Shown: positions 31,428-41,000 of the stretch, piece by piece
Layout: each line of letters opens with the position of its first letter
How positions within the stretch are numbered: the first letter of the stretch is position 1
From: Acidobacteriota bacterium
GTDB lineage: Bacteria; Acidobacteriota; Terriglobia; Bryobacterales; Bryobacteraceae
Assembly: GCA_016213725.1 (NCBI GenBank)
Contig: JACQZS010000138.1
Location: forward strand, 1-50,452
DNA length: 50,452 nt
Direction: 5' to 3'
Position numbers and translations under genes: made by a program
Notes under the pieces: generated by a model
What the model was told of the DNA's origin: nothing
Databases searched by the model: none
The model's input: the letters and a program-made list of their open reading frames with translations, nothing else

Positions 31428-33701
31428 ATGCTTCACGACTTAGGAGCCACAGGAACACGCAGCGAGCTCTGCATCGAGCTGAGCGCAGATCTGGCCATTG
31501 CCGGCGGGGGAATGGCCGGCGTCTGTGCCGCGATTACGGCCGCGCGGGCCGGGTTGAAAGTGGTGTTGGTGCAGGACCGCCCGGTGCTGGGCGGAAATGC
31601 GTCCAGTGAGGTTCGGCTGTGGATCCTGGGCGCCACCTCACACATGGGAAACAACAACCGCTGGGCTCGCGAGGGCGGCGTGATCGATGAGATCCTCGTC
31701 GAGAACATGCACCGGAATCCGGAAGGGAATGCGCTGATCCTCGACACGGTTGTGCTGGAGAAGGTGGTTGCCGAGCCGGGCATCACGCTGCTGCTGAACA
31801 CGGCGGTGCATGAGGTGGAGAAGTCCGCTCCGGACACTATCTGCGCGCTGCGCGCCTGGTGTAGTCAAAACAGCACCACCTACGTGGTGCGCGCGCCGCT
31901 GTTCTGCGATGCCACGGGCGACGGCGTGCTGGGCTTTCTGGCCGGGGCGGCATTCCGCATGGGTGCCGAGTCCAAGGAGGAGTTTGGGGAAGGCTTCGCG
32001 CCGGACGCCGCCTACGGCCAACTGCTGGGCCACTCGATGTACTTCTACTCGAAGGACACGGGGCGGCCGGTGCGGTTCACGCCGCCGGCGTTTGCGCTGA
32101 AGGACATCAGCGTGATTCCGCGCTACCGGGACATCAAGGCCTCGGATTCGGGGTGCCGGTTCTGGTGGTTCGAATACGGCGGGCGGCTGGACACGGTGCA
32201 CGACACGGAGAAGATCAAGTGGGAGCTGTGGCGCGTCATCTACGGCGCGTGGGATTACATCAAGAATTCGGGTCAGTTCCCGGAGGCGGAGACGATGACC
32301 CTGGAGTGGGTGGGGACGATTCCAGGCAAGCGCGAGTCGCGGAGGTTCGAAGGGGACTACATCCTGACGCAGTCGGATCTGGTCGTGCTGCGGCAGCATG
32401 CGGACGCGGTGGGCGTGGGGGGGTGGGCGATGGACCTGCACCCGGCCGACGGGGTGTACAGTCCGCTCTCTTCGTGCACGCAGTGGCATTCGAAAGGGAC
32501 CTATCAGATCCCGTACCGCTGCCTGTATTCGCGGAACATCTCGAACCTGTTTCTGGCGGGCCGGATCATCAGCGTGTCGCATGTGGCGTTCGGATCGACC
32601 AGAGTGATGGCGACCTGCGCGCACTCGGCGCAGGCGGTGGGGATGGCGGCGGCAGTCTGCCGGAAGCGCGAAGTGCTGCCGGCGGCGGCTCCGGTGGAGG
32701 AGTTGCAGAGGGAGCTGCTGAGAGCGGGGCAGTATATTCCTGGGCTGCGGCTGTCGGATGCCGAGGATTTGACGGCGCAGGCGGAAATCACGGCTACAAG
32801 CGAGTTTGTGCTGGAGGAGTTCGCGCCGAGCGGCGAGACGGTTGCGTTGGATGTTTCGCGAGCCATCCTGCTGCCGGTGGGGGCGGGGCCCGTACCGCTG
32901 GTTCAGTTTCTGGCCGACGCTGAAGAGGCGACGACGCTGGATGTGGAGATCCGTTGCTCCGCCCGGGCTGACGGCTTTACGCCGGACATCGCACTCTTCC
33001 GCGACACGCTCACGCTGAAGCCTGGCAAGGCGCAGCCGGTAGAGGTTCTCTCAACCTTGGCGTTGGAAGAGCCCCGGTACTTGTTCTTCACGCTGCTAAG
33101 GAACCCGGCGGTGCGAGTTCACTTGAGCGATGCGCGGGTGACCGGGGTGTTGTCGCTTTCGCAAGTGATGAATGCGGCCGTAGCGAAGGGCACACGGCAG
33201 GAGCCGCCGGAGGGGTCGGGGATCGACTCGTTCGAGTTCTGGCTGCCGGCGCGGCGGCCGGGCGGGAAGAATTTCGCTTTGCAGTGCCGGCCGGGGCTGC
33301 GGGCGTTCGGAGCGGTGCAGGTGGCGAACGGATTCGGCCGGCCGGTCTCGGGGGCGAATGCTTGGGTGGCGGGTCTTGAGGATTCGACGCCCCGGGTGAC
33401 TTTGCGGTGGGCTGCGGCCAGGGAGATTCGACGGATTGACCTGGTGTTTGATACGGATTTCGACCATCCGATGGAGTCCGTACTGTGGGGGCATCCGGAA
33501 CGGGACGTGCCGTTCTGCGTGCGTGATTATCGCGTGTTGGATGACGCGGGGCGCGTGTTGGCGGAGGTCCAGGGGAACCACCAGACGCGGCGATCAGTGG
33601 TGCTGGACTCGCCGGTGAAGACTGCAGCTTTGCATGTGGAAGTGTTGGAGACGCACGGCGCGCCCGCCGCTGTATTCGAAGTGAGGTGCTACTCAAGATG
33701 A
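31428..33701 (+). CDS. FAD-dependent oxidoreductase with C-terminal discoidin-like domain
   Basis: A 757-residue flavoprotein without a visible signal peptide. The FAD motif AIAGGGMAGVCAAITAAR (about 23-40) and LGGNASSEVRL open the Rossmann fold; LEWVGTIPGKRESRR and NLFLAGRIISVSHVAFGSTR are family landmarks. A middle region after about 430 and a C-terminal beta-sandwich (TLRWAAAREIRRIDLVFDTD) resemble sugar-binding domains and match the tail of the oxidoreductase at 5067-7025. I chose the ATG at 31428 because GAGG precedes it and the Rossmann fold starts soon after. Upstream in-frame starts would add a sequence with no signal features. The following GH16 ATG overlaps its stop. It may act in the cytoplasm on imported sugars, unlike the secreted paralogue. 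Confidence 0.82.
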   Translation: MLHDLGATGTRSELCIELSADLAIAGGGMAGVCAAITAARAGLKVVLVQDRPVLGGNASSEVRLWILGATSHMGNNNRWAREGGVIDEILVENMHRNPEGNALILDTVVLEKVVAEPGITLLLNTAVHEVEKSAPDTICALRAWCSQNSTTYVVRAPLFCDATGDGVLGFLAGAAFRMGAESKEEFGEGFAPDAAYGQLLGHSMYFYSKDTGRPVRFTPPAFALKDISVIPRYRDIKASDSGCRFWWFEYGGRLDTVHDTEKIKWELWRVIYGAWDYIKNSGQFPEAETMTLEWVGTIPGKRESRRFEGDYILTQSDLVVLRQHADAVGVGGWAMDLHPADGVYSPLSSCTQWHSKGTYQIPYRCLYSRNISNLFLAGRIISVSHVAFGSTRVMATCAHSAQAVGMAAAVCRKREVLPAAAPVEELQRELLRAGQYIPGLRLSDAEDLTAQAEITATSEFVLEEFAPSGETVALDVSRAILLPVGAGPVPLVQFLADAEEATTLDVEIRCSARADGFTPDIALFRDTLTLKPGKAQPVEVLSTLALEEPRYLFFTLLRNPAVRVHLSDARVTGVLSLSQVMNAAVAKGTRQEPPEGSGIDSFEFWLPARRPGGKNFALQCRPGLRAFGAVQVANGFGRPVSGANAWVAGLEDSTPRVTLRWAAAREIRRIDLVFDTDFDHPMESVLWGHPERDVPFCVRDYRVLDDAGRVLAEVQGNHQTRRSVVLDSPVKTAALHVEVLETHGAPAAVFEVRCYSR

Positions 33702-34453
33702 GATTCGTGACTACGCTTTTGCTCGCGCTGCCGCTGCTTGCCGAACCGCCGGCGGGATACAAGCTGAAATGGGCTGATGAATTCAACGGAACGGCGCTCG
33801 ATGCGGAGCGGTGGATGTACCGCCGCGACGTGAAGATGGAGAGCTCGCAGCGGGCCGAGAACGTGTCGGTGGAGAACGGGTACCTGGTGATCCAGTTGAA
33901 GAAAGAGCAGGATCGAGGCAAAGCCTATACGGGCGGCGGGGTGATCAGCCGCGGCAAGCAGCGGTATGGGTACTACGAGGCGCGGGTACAGATGCATGGC
34001 GGATCGGGGTGGCACCAATCCGTGTGGGCGATGTTTGCCGGGGATGGGACCACCACATATCCGCAGCAGATGCGGACCGAGATTGACGGGATGGAGTTCG
34101 ACTCCGACGTGACCTGGAAGGGGCACATGGGATTGATCAAGTGGCAGGGGCCGGGGAAGAACACGTCGTTGAGCTGCACGCCGGGGGTGTACCGGGGGCC
34201 GCTGGGGTTCGATGCGGCGGCCGGTTTTCACGATTACGGATTTGAGTGGACGTCCAAGGAAGTGCGGTTCTACCTGGACGGCGATTTGAGATGCGTGCTG
34301 CCCTATCCACCAGCGGATGGCGAGCACGATGCGATTCAGTTCTGGCTGACCGCAATTGCCTACGAGAAGTTGTCCGGCCCGATCGACGAGCGGCGGCTGC
34401 CGGGCAAGATGCTGGTGGACCGGACGGCGTTCTACGAGAAAGAGGAGAAGTAA
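33698..34453 (+). CDS. GH16 family glycoside hydrolase (2)
   Basis: A 251-residue secreted enzyme, paralogous to the product of 30417-31142. The signal is MRFVTTLLLALPLLA, followed by the shared opening PPAGYKLKWADEFNG. The catalytic signature is EIDGMEFD with Glu128, Asp130 and Glu133. Compared with the first copy it has a different cleft (GWHQSVWAMFAGDG, GPGKNTSLSC), so the two may cut different linkages. The start is set by the ATGA overlap with the oxidoreductase stop. GH31 follows after 1 nt. Confidence 0.92.
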   Translation: MRFVTTLLLALPLLAEPPAGYKLKWADEFNGTALDAERWMYRRDVKMESSQRAENVSVENGYLVIQLKKEQDRGKAYTGGGVISRGKQRYGYYEARVQMHGGSGWHQSVWAMFAGDGTTTYPQQMRTEIDGMEFDSDVTWKGHMGLIKWQGPGKNTSLSCTPGVYRGPLGFDAAAGFHDYGFEWTSKEVRFYLDGDLRCVLPYPPADGEHDAIQFWLTAIAYEKLSGPIDERRLPGKMLVDRTAFYEKEEK

Positions 34454-34454
34454 A

Positions 34455-36626
34455 GTGAGACACGCGATGCAGTGGGCAGCTTTGATTCTGGCGGGACTGG
34501 CAACCGCTTCGGCGGCGGAACCCGTGGTGTTGACGGCGGGGAAGACGCGGCTGACATTGGGCGGGGAGCCGCTCACCCTGAAACTGGAGAGCAGTGGTGC
34601 GGTGGTGGCTGGGGCGCATGCGGCGGGCGGGTTGTTGATTGGGGATCCGGAGAGCCTGGAGACGGTGCGGATCGAGTCTACGGGCTACGACCGGCAGGGC
34701 CATCGCGTAGTGGAGGTGAGGACGGCATCGGGGAAGCGGGCGAGAGTGACTGTAGCCTTGACGCCGAACCAGGCGGACTTGACGGTGCGCCCTGTGGAGC
34801 CCATGGCGGTATTGCTGCGGGTAGCTCCGATGGCTCCCGGATATGGCTTGGGCGACCACGCGATTCTGAAGCGGAAGTCGTTCGATACCGACATCACGGG
34901 GTACCGGGATGACCGGTTCCTGTCAGATGGAGGAGAGATTCGTCTGATCTCGAACTTTGTGTATTACCCGAAGCAGAAGTTCGCCTTCCTTGTCTGGGAG
35001 CCGGGGATGAAGATGGTGCGGAGCACGGTGGATGAGTGTGCGCAGGGATCTCGGAAGGTGGAGAGTGAGGTGCGCTTCTCGCTGTTCACGGGTTCGGCGA
35101 GGGAGATCTACGCGCAGTTTCTGGAGTCGCGCAACCTCTTCGGTTATGAGGTGATGAAACCGAAGTACGAGTTTTTCGGGGTGGGATGGGAGGCGTTCGG
35201 GGCGTTGGCCTGGGACACGAACCAGAAGACCGTGTCGGAGAACGTGGGCCAGTACAGGAAGCGGGGTTATCCGCTGAGTTGGATGGTGGTGGGGTCGGGA
35301 TTCTGGCCCCGCGCCGAGAAGCGGTTCCATGAGACGACGAGTTTCGGGCTATACGACAGCAACCTGTACCCCGACCCGAAAGCGTTCATCGCGCAGTTTC
35401 ACGCGCTGGGGATGAAATACTTCCAGGGGCTGCGGACGACGTTCATCGTGGATGGTCCGTATAGCGAGGAAGGGGTGCGGAACAGGTACTTCGTGGAAGA
35501 AGACGGGAAGCCGAAAGTCTTCGAATTCAGTTGGCCGAAGAGCCCGTGCTACTTCCTGGACTGGCGGAAGCCGGAGGCGGTGGAGTGGTTCCGGCAGTTA
35601 GCGCGGAAATGGGTGGAATACGGCGTGGACGGGTTCAAGGAAGACGTCTTCGGGTACGGCAAGTACACGTTGGGCGACGACAAACTGGACCCGCTGAATG
35701 CGGCGCTGAAGCGCGAAGGGTTGTATGTGATGGGGCGGAACACTTACCTGGCTTCGCCGGCGGACCTGCACCGGTTGAACGACTTCAACTACAACCAACC
35801 GCAGGACCGCGGGCCAGTGAACGCGCTGGCGTACGCGTACTCGGGCTTCCCGCTGGTGTATCCGGACATCGTGGGAGGGACATTCGGGGAGGGGTGGTTC
35901 GATCTGAAGGTGACGCCGAAGATGCAGGCGTACATCAAGCGGAACGCGATGTGGGCGGCGATGCATCCGTCGATGTCGATGGGGCAGGGTCCGTGGACTT
36001 TCCAGGATCCGGAGGTGGAAGAGGTGCTGCTGAAGGCGGCGCTGGTGCACGACCGGCTGCAGCCATATTTCTACAGCCAGGCGGTGAAGTTCTCCCTGGA
36101 CGGGTATCCGCATCCGATGACGCCGCTTCCGGTGGCGTACCCGGGTGACGCGCAGGTGTACGGGCGGGAGAATGAGCGGGTGCGCGGCTATGAATGGCTG
36201 ATCGGGGACGCGCTGCTGGCGGCGCCGCTCTACGGCAATGACTACGAGACGGCTCAGTCGCGGGACGTGTATCTGCCGGCGGGGACGTGGATGGAGTACG
36301 ACACGGGCGTGCGGCATGAAGGGCCGGCGATGTTGAAGAACCATGCGATGCCGGTGGCGAAGACCCCGCTGTTCGTGGGAGGTACCGGGATTGTCGTGGA
36401 GAAGAAGGGGAACGGGTTGGTGGCACGGGTGTATCCGGTGACGAAAGAAGCGGTGGTCGAGTTCATCCATCCCGATGGGTCGAGCAAGAGCGTGATTCGG
36501 GTGAAGGTGAGAGGTGAGAAGGCGGAGTCAGTGCGTACGGGGAAGGGGAAGACGGTAGCTGCGGGCTGGCAACGGCACGCGCTGGAGTTCGGGCTCGTGG
36601 CTGGGGAGGAGTATGAGGTCCGTTGA
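34455..36626 (+). CDS. GH31 family alpha-glycosidase (alpha-glucosidase/alpha-xylosidase-like)
   Basis: A 723-residue secreted enzyme starting at GTG, with a signal peptide (WAALILAGLATASAA). The N-terminal beta-sandwich (about 22-230) leads into the catalytic barrel. DGFKEDVFG contains the presumed nucleophile Asp397, in the position of the KTDFGE motif of alpha-xylosidase YicI; FPLVYPDIVGGTF corresponds to the conserved DIGG loop. The usual acid/base GGD motif is not obvious. The ending has the GH31 proximal beta-domain (DVYLPAGTWMEYDTG). With GH16 neighbours, removal of alpha-xylosyl side groups from xyloglucan is an attractive guess, but other alpha-glycans or sulfoquinovosides are possible. 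The stop overlaps the MFS gene by 14 nt. Confidence 0.9.
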   Translation: MRHAMQWAALILAGLATASAAEPVVLTAGKTRLTLGGEPLTLKLESSGAVVAGAHAAGGLLIGDPESLETVRIESTGYDRQGHRVVEVRTASGKRARVTVALTPNQADLTVRPVEPMAVLLRVAPMAPGYGLGDHAILKRKSFDTDITGYRDDRFLSDGGEIRLISNFVYYPKQKFAFLVWEPGMKMVRSTVDECAQGSRKVESEVRFSLFTGSAREIYAQFLESRNLFGYEVMKPKYEFFGVGWEAFGALAWDTNQKTVSENVGQYRKRGYPLSWMVVGSGFWPRAEKRFHETTSFGLYDSNLYPDPKAFIAQFHALGMKYFQGLRTTFIVDGPYSEEGVRNRYFVEEDGKPKVFEFSWPKSPCYFLDWRKPEAVEWFRQLARKWVEYGVDGFKEDVFGYGKYTLGDDKLDPLNAALKREGLYVMGRNTYLASPADLHRLNDFNYNQPQDRGPVNALAYAYSGFPLVYPDIVGGTFGEGWFDLKVTPKMQAYIKRNAMWAAMHPSMSMGQGPWTFQDPEVEEVLLKAALVHDRLQPYFYSQAVKFSLDGYPHPMTPLPVAYPGDAQVYGRENERVRGYEWLIGDALLAAPLYGNDYETAQSRDVYLPAGTWMEYDTGVRHEGPAMLKNHAMPVAKTPLFVGGTGIVVEKKGNGLVARVYPVTKEAVVEFIHPDGSSKSVIRVKVRGEKAESVRTGKGKTVAAGWQRHALEFGLVAGEEYEVR

Positions 36627-37905
36627 GGAGTTGCACGCAGCAGGTTTGAGCGGAGACGGTGCGCAACCGGGGCGCTCGCGGTTCCGGTGGGTAATCGTTG
36701 CGTTGCTGTTTGTGTCGACGGTCATTAACTACTTGGACCGGCAGAACCTGTCGATCCTGGCACGGACCATCCAGGACGATCTGCACATCGACGACATGCA
36801 GTACAGCTACGTGGTCCAGGCGTTTCTGCTGGCCTACACGGTGACCTATGTCTTCGCGGGCCGGATCACGGACCGGTTGGGGACGCGACTGTCAATGGCC
36901 TGCTTCGTCGTGTGGTGGTCGATAGCCGACATGTGCACGTCGATGAGCCGGGGCGTGATGTCGCTGGGCTTCTTCCGGTTTCTCCTGGGTATTGGAGAGC
37001 CGGGGAATTACACGGCGGCGCCGAAGGCGGTGTCGGAGTGGTTTCCACCGAAGGAGCGCGGGTTGGTGATTGGGATCTACACGGCCGGCGCAACGCTGGG
37101 GGCGACGATAGCGCCGCCGCTGATCGCATTCCTGGCGGCGCACTTTCACTGGCGGGCGGTGTTCCTTGTGACGGGATCTCTGGGCCTGATTTGGGTAGTG
37201 CCCTGGTTGCTGATCTACCGGAAACCGGAGGAGCATCCGCGGGTGTCGGGGGAGGAGTTGGCCTATATTCAAGCCGGGAGCGCGCCGGCCGGGGAGGAGG
37301 AGCATCCCCACCCTTGGCGGGCCGTGATGAGCCGGAAGGAGACGTGGCTTCTGATGGTTGGCCGGATGCTGACGGATCCGGTGTGGTACTTCTACCTGTT
37401 CTGGTTCCCGAAGTACCTCACGGACGCGCGGCACCTGACGATTGTTGAGGTGGGGCAGATTGCGTGGCTGGTGTACCTGGCGGCCGACATCGGCTGCATT
37501 TTCGGGGGGTGGTTGTCGGGATGGTTCATCCGCCGGGGTGTGGTGCCGGCGCAGTCGCGGCTCTACGTCATGGGGATTGCGGCGGTGCTGCTACCGCTAA
37601 GCCCGCTGATCTCGCAGGCGCCGACCCCCTTAATGGCGGTGGGGATCGCCTCGATTGCGGCATTTTCACATCTGGCGTGGCAGACCTCACTAAGCACCAT
37701 CATCGTGGATGTGTTCCCCAAACCTTTGCTGGGGACTGTGTTCGGGTTGGTGGCGGCGGGGTCGGGATTAGGGGGGATGCTGTCGGCGAATCTGATTGGA
37801 CGGGCGATCACTTACTGGTCTTACACACCAGTTTTTCTGGTGATGGGGTTCCTCCATCCCTTCTCCTATCTCATGCTCCAACTCGTGCGGCCGCGCAAGC
37901 GCTAG
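36613..37905 (+). CDS. MFS transporter, ExuT-like (anion:cation symporter family)
   Basis: A 430-residue inner-membrane transporter with twelve predicted helices. Helix 1 is followed by NYLDRQNLSILA, and the loop after helix 2 has DRLGTR; RFLLGIGEPGNYTAAPKAVSEW is the family block of helix 4 in ExuT/GudP-type transporters for hexuronates and other sugar acids. GGGGAGGAG sits before the ATG, which lies inside the end of the GH31 gene. It closes the glycan operon and should import a small end product, perhaps a sugar acid; a sugar acid would fit oxidation of the glycan by the FAD enzymes of the same operon. Confidence 0.9.
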   Translation: MRSVEELHAAGLSGDGAQPGRSRFRWVIVALLFVSTVINYLDRQNLSILARTIQDDLHIDDMQYSYVVQAFLLAYTVTYVFAGRITDRLGTRLSMACFVVWWSIADMCTSMSRGVMSLGFFRFLLGIGEPGNYTAAPKAVSEWFPPKERGLVIGIYTAGATLGATIAPPLIAFLAAHFHWRAVFLVTGSLGLIWVVPWLLIYRKPEEHPRVSGEELAYIQAGSAPAGEEEHPHPWRAVMSRKETWLLMVGRMLTDPVWYFYLFWFPKYLTDARHLTIVEVGQIAWLVYLAADIGCIFGGWLSGWFIRRGVVPAQSRLYVMGIAAVLLPLSPLISQAPTPLMAVGIASIAAFSHLAWQTSLSTIIVDVFPKPLLGTVFGLVAAGSGLGGMLSANLIGRAITYWSYTPVFLVMGFLHPFSYLMLQLVRPRKR

Positions 37906-37960
37906 AGTTGGCCGCTGGAAATCCGACAATCACCCCTGGAATACTGGAGGGTCGTACCCC

Positions 37961-37989
37961 TTGAACCCTGCTCCTGGGTTTGCTAAGGT
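37961..37989 (+). promoter_or_regulatory. Possible sigma-70 promoter of the second TonB-type receptor
   Basis: TTGAAC (37961-37966) and TAAGGT (37984-37989) are separated by 17 bases, 27 nt before the receptor ATG. The -10 element is a weak match. ACCCCTT (37956-37962) and AAGGGGT (37999-38005) flank it as a long-range inverted repeat that could fold in the leader or serve as an operator. Confidence 0.35.
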
Positions 37990-38016
37990 TCGTTCATGAA
38001 GGGGTCTATCTAGACT

Positions 38017-41000
38017 ATGAACAAAACCAAACTTGTTCTCACAGGGATTCTCTGTGCCTGCTTGCTGGCCTTGTCTCTTCCGGGGCAGACCATCACGGGC
38101 ACGATCACAGGTACTGTCACGGATCCGTCGGGTGCTGTTGTGCCCAACGTGAAGGTCTCCGCGACAAACAAAGCGACCAATGTTTCGACCGATGCGACGA
38201 GCAATGAAGCGGGCGTCTACAACCTGCTGTTCCTGCCGATTGGCGAGTACTCGCTGTCGGCCACGGCGTCGGGTTTCAAGAAGGCGACGATGGGGCCGTT
38301 CCGGTTGGAAGGTTCGCAGACGGCGCGCGTTGACGTCAAGCTTGAGGTGGGCGACACGACGCAGGTAGTGGAAGTTCAGGGCGTGGCTCCGGTGCTGCAG
38401 ACGGAAACGACGCAGACGGGCGAGACGCTCAGCACGGGCCAGTTGACGTCGCTTCCTTTGAAGGGGCGGAATTTTGTTTCGCTGACGCTGCTAGTACCGG
38501 GCTCGGTTTCGACGAATCCGGACGGGACGAACAGCCGTTTTGGCGCGCGTCCGTTTGTGAACGGGAACCGCGAGCAGACGAACAACTTCATGCTGGATGG
38601 CGTGGACGTGAACGACTCGATCGACAACCGCGTGGGCTATTCGCCGAACGTGGACGCGCTGGAAGAGGTGAAGGTGCTCACCGGCAACGCGGCGGCCGAC
38701 TACGGCAACGCGGGCGGTGCGACGGTGATGATGCAGTTGAAGAGCGGAACGAACCAGTTCCGGGGGAACGCCTTCGAGTTCCTGCAGAACGACAAGCTAA
38801 ACGCAAACGGGTTCTTCCGGAACCGGAACCTATCTACTGCGACGCGGACAGGGTTCAAGCGGAACATCTTCGGCGGCACGCTGGGCGGGCCGATCAAGAA
38901 GGACAAGATGTTCTTTTTCGTGGATTATGAAGGGACGGAGCAGCGAGCAGGCGGGCCGACTTCGGCGAGCGTGGCCCCGGCTGCGTGGCGCGTCGGCGAC
39001 CTGAGCGTGTTCCCGAACACGATCATCGACCCGACCACGGGAGCACCGTTCCCGGGCAAACAAATTCCGGTGTCGCGTATTGTGAACCCGGTGGCGAAGA
39101 AGCTATTTTCGAGCCCGGATTTCTACCCGCTGCCGAACCAGGCGGGTGCCGGCGCGCTGGGCGTGAGTGGCAACTACGGCAGTACTTCTGCGAGCACGCA
39201 GAAGAATCACCAGGGAGACGCGAAGATCGACTACCGGTTGTCGGACAAGGACAACCTGTCCGGGCGTTTCTCGATGGGCAGCTACCAGAGCTTCACCAGC
39301 AGGGCGGCGCTGCCGATCCAGATGACCTCGGGCCAGGAAGGTCCTACGTGGTCTGGCGTAATCAACTGGGTGAGGACGTTTTCGCCGACGATCGTGAACG
39401 AAGCGCGCATGGCGTATTCGCGCGTTGTGATCAAGGACACGGTGCTGGACTGGTCGGGCAAGCTCGGGCCGGACGGCAACGCCCAGTTCGGGATTCCTGG
39501 TGGCCAACCGATTCCCGGATTGAGCGGCGTTACGATCGGTGGTGGCCTGACCGGCGCCGGAGCCGGCGCCTCTATCAGCGATACGGCCGACAACAAGTTC
39601 ATCTACTACGACAACATGACTTGGCAGAAGGACCGGCATCTGATCAAGATGGGCGCGCAGTTCACGCGCTATCAGCAGAACCGTTACTATGCTGGCAACA
39701 ACGGCGCACTGGGTTTGTTCGGCTATAGCTCCACGTACACGGGGCTGGATTACTCGGACTTCTTGCTCGACCAGCTCAGCAGCAAGGGCCGAGGTTCGGC
39801 GACGGGCACGTGGGGCCACCGTTCCTGGCGGTCGTCGCTGTTCGTGCAGGACGACTGGAAAGTGACCCAGAGTTTCACGGTGAACCTCGGGCTGCGCTGG
39901 GAATATGCGCAACCGTACTACGAAGTGGCAGACCGGCAGGTGAATATCGACACCTATACCGGGAAGCTGATTTACGCGGGCAAAGACGGCAACAGCAGGG
40001 CGACTTACAACGGCTATTGGAAGCAGTTCATGCCGCGCATCGGCCTGGCCTGGACACCGGCTGCGTTGAAGAACAAGATGGTGCTGCGCGCCGGCTACGC
40101 CTATATGAGCTTCATGGAAGGCACGGGCGCCAACCTGCGTACGACGCTGAACCCGCCGTTCTTCCTGGAGACCAACTTCACCTATGACGCGCGCACACCT
40201 GGAAGCATTACAAAGGGCTTCTCGGACGTGGTGACGAGCGACATCCGGCTGGACATGCCGCGTCCGCCTGCGGCAGGCGTAGTGCCGCAGCTACAGGGGC
40301 GCGCCTGGGACCAGAACCTGCGGCCTCAGACCACGTCGCAGATCAACGTGACCATGGAATACCAGTTTGACAAGGCAACGTCGCTCTCGGCGGCGTACGT
40401 GAGCCAGAAGGGTACTCACCTGGTGGCGCCGCACGAAGCCAACCAGCCGCTGGCGGGGACGGGCGCGTTTTCGACGTGGTCGAACCTGAACCTGCGGCGG
40501 CCGCTGATCAATGTGCTGCCGAACGTGGGCAACATTGCGCTGACGGAAGCGTCGGCGACGATGGACTACCAAGCGCTGCAGATGTCGGGGCGGCGCCGGA
40601 TGAGCAACGGGCTGGAGTTCATGGCCTCGTATACATTCGGCAAAACGCTGACGGACAATCTGGGCTACTATGGCGGCGGCTTCACCGCGGGTGAAGGCGC
40701 GTATTGGCAGAACGCCTATGACCGAAGAGCGAATCGCGGGCCGGCGTTCTTCGACGTGCAGCAGAACTTGACTCTGGCGGGTGTCTACGACCTGCCGGTT
40801 GGCAAGGGAAAGCAGTTCGGCAACTCGATGGGCAAGGCGGCCGACCTGATATTGGGCGGCTGGAATCTGAACTACACGCTGATGGCGCGCACAGGCTTCC
40901 CCATCACGGTGCTGGCCGGTGCGGACCGTACAGGCCAAGCGGTTCGCGGCAACGTGCGCGCGAACGGTTACGGAAAGATCAAGGGCGATGAGTCCTTGAA

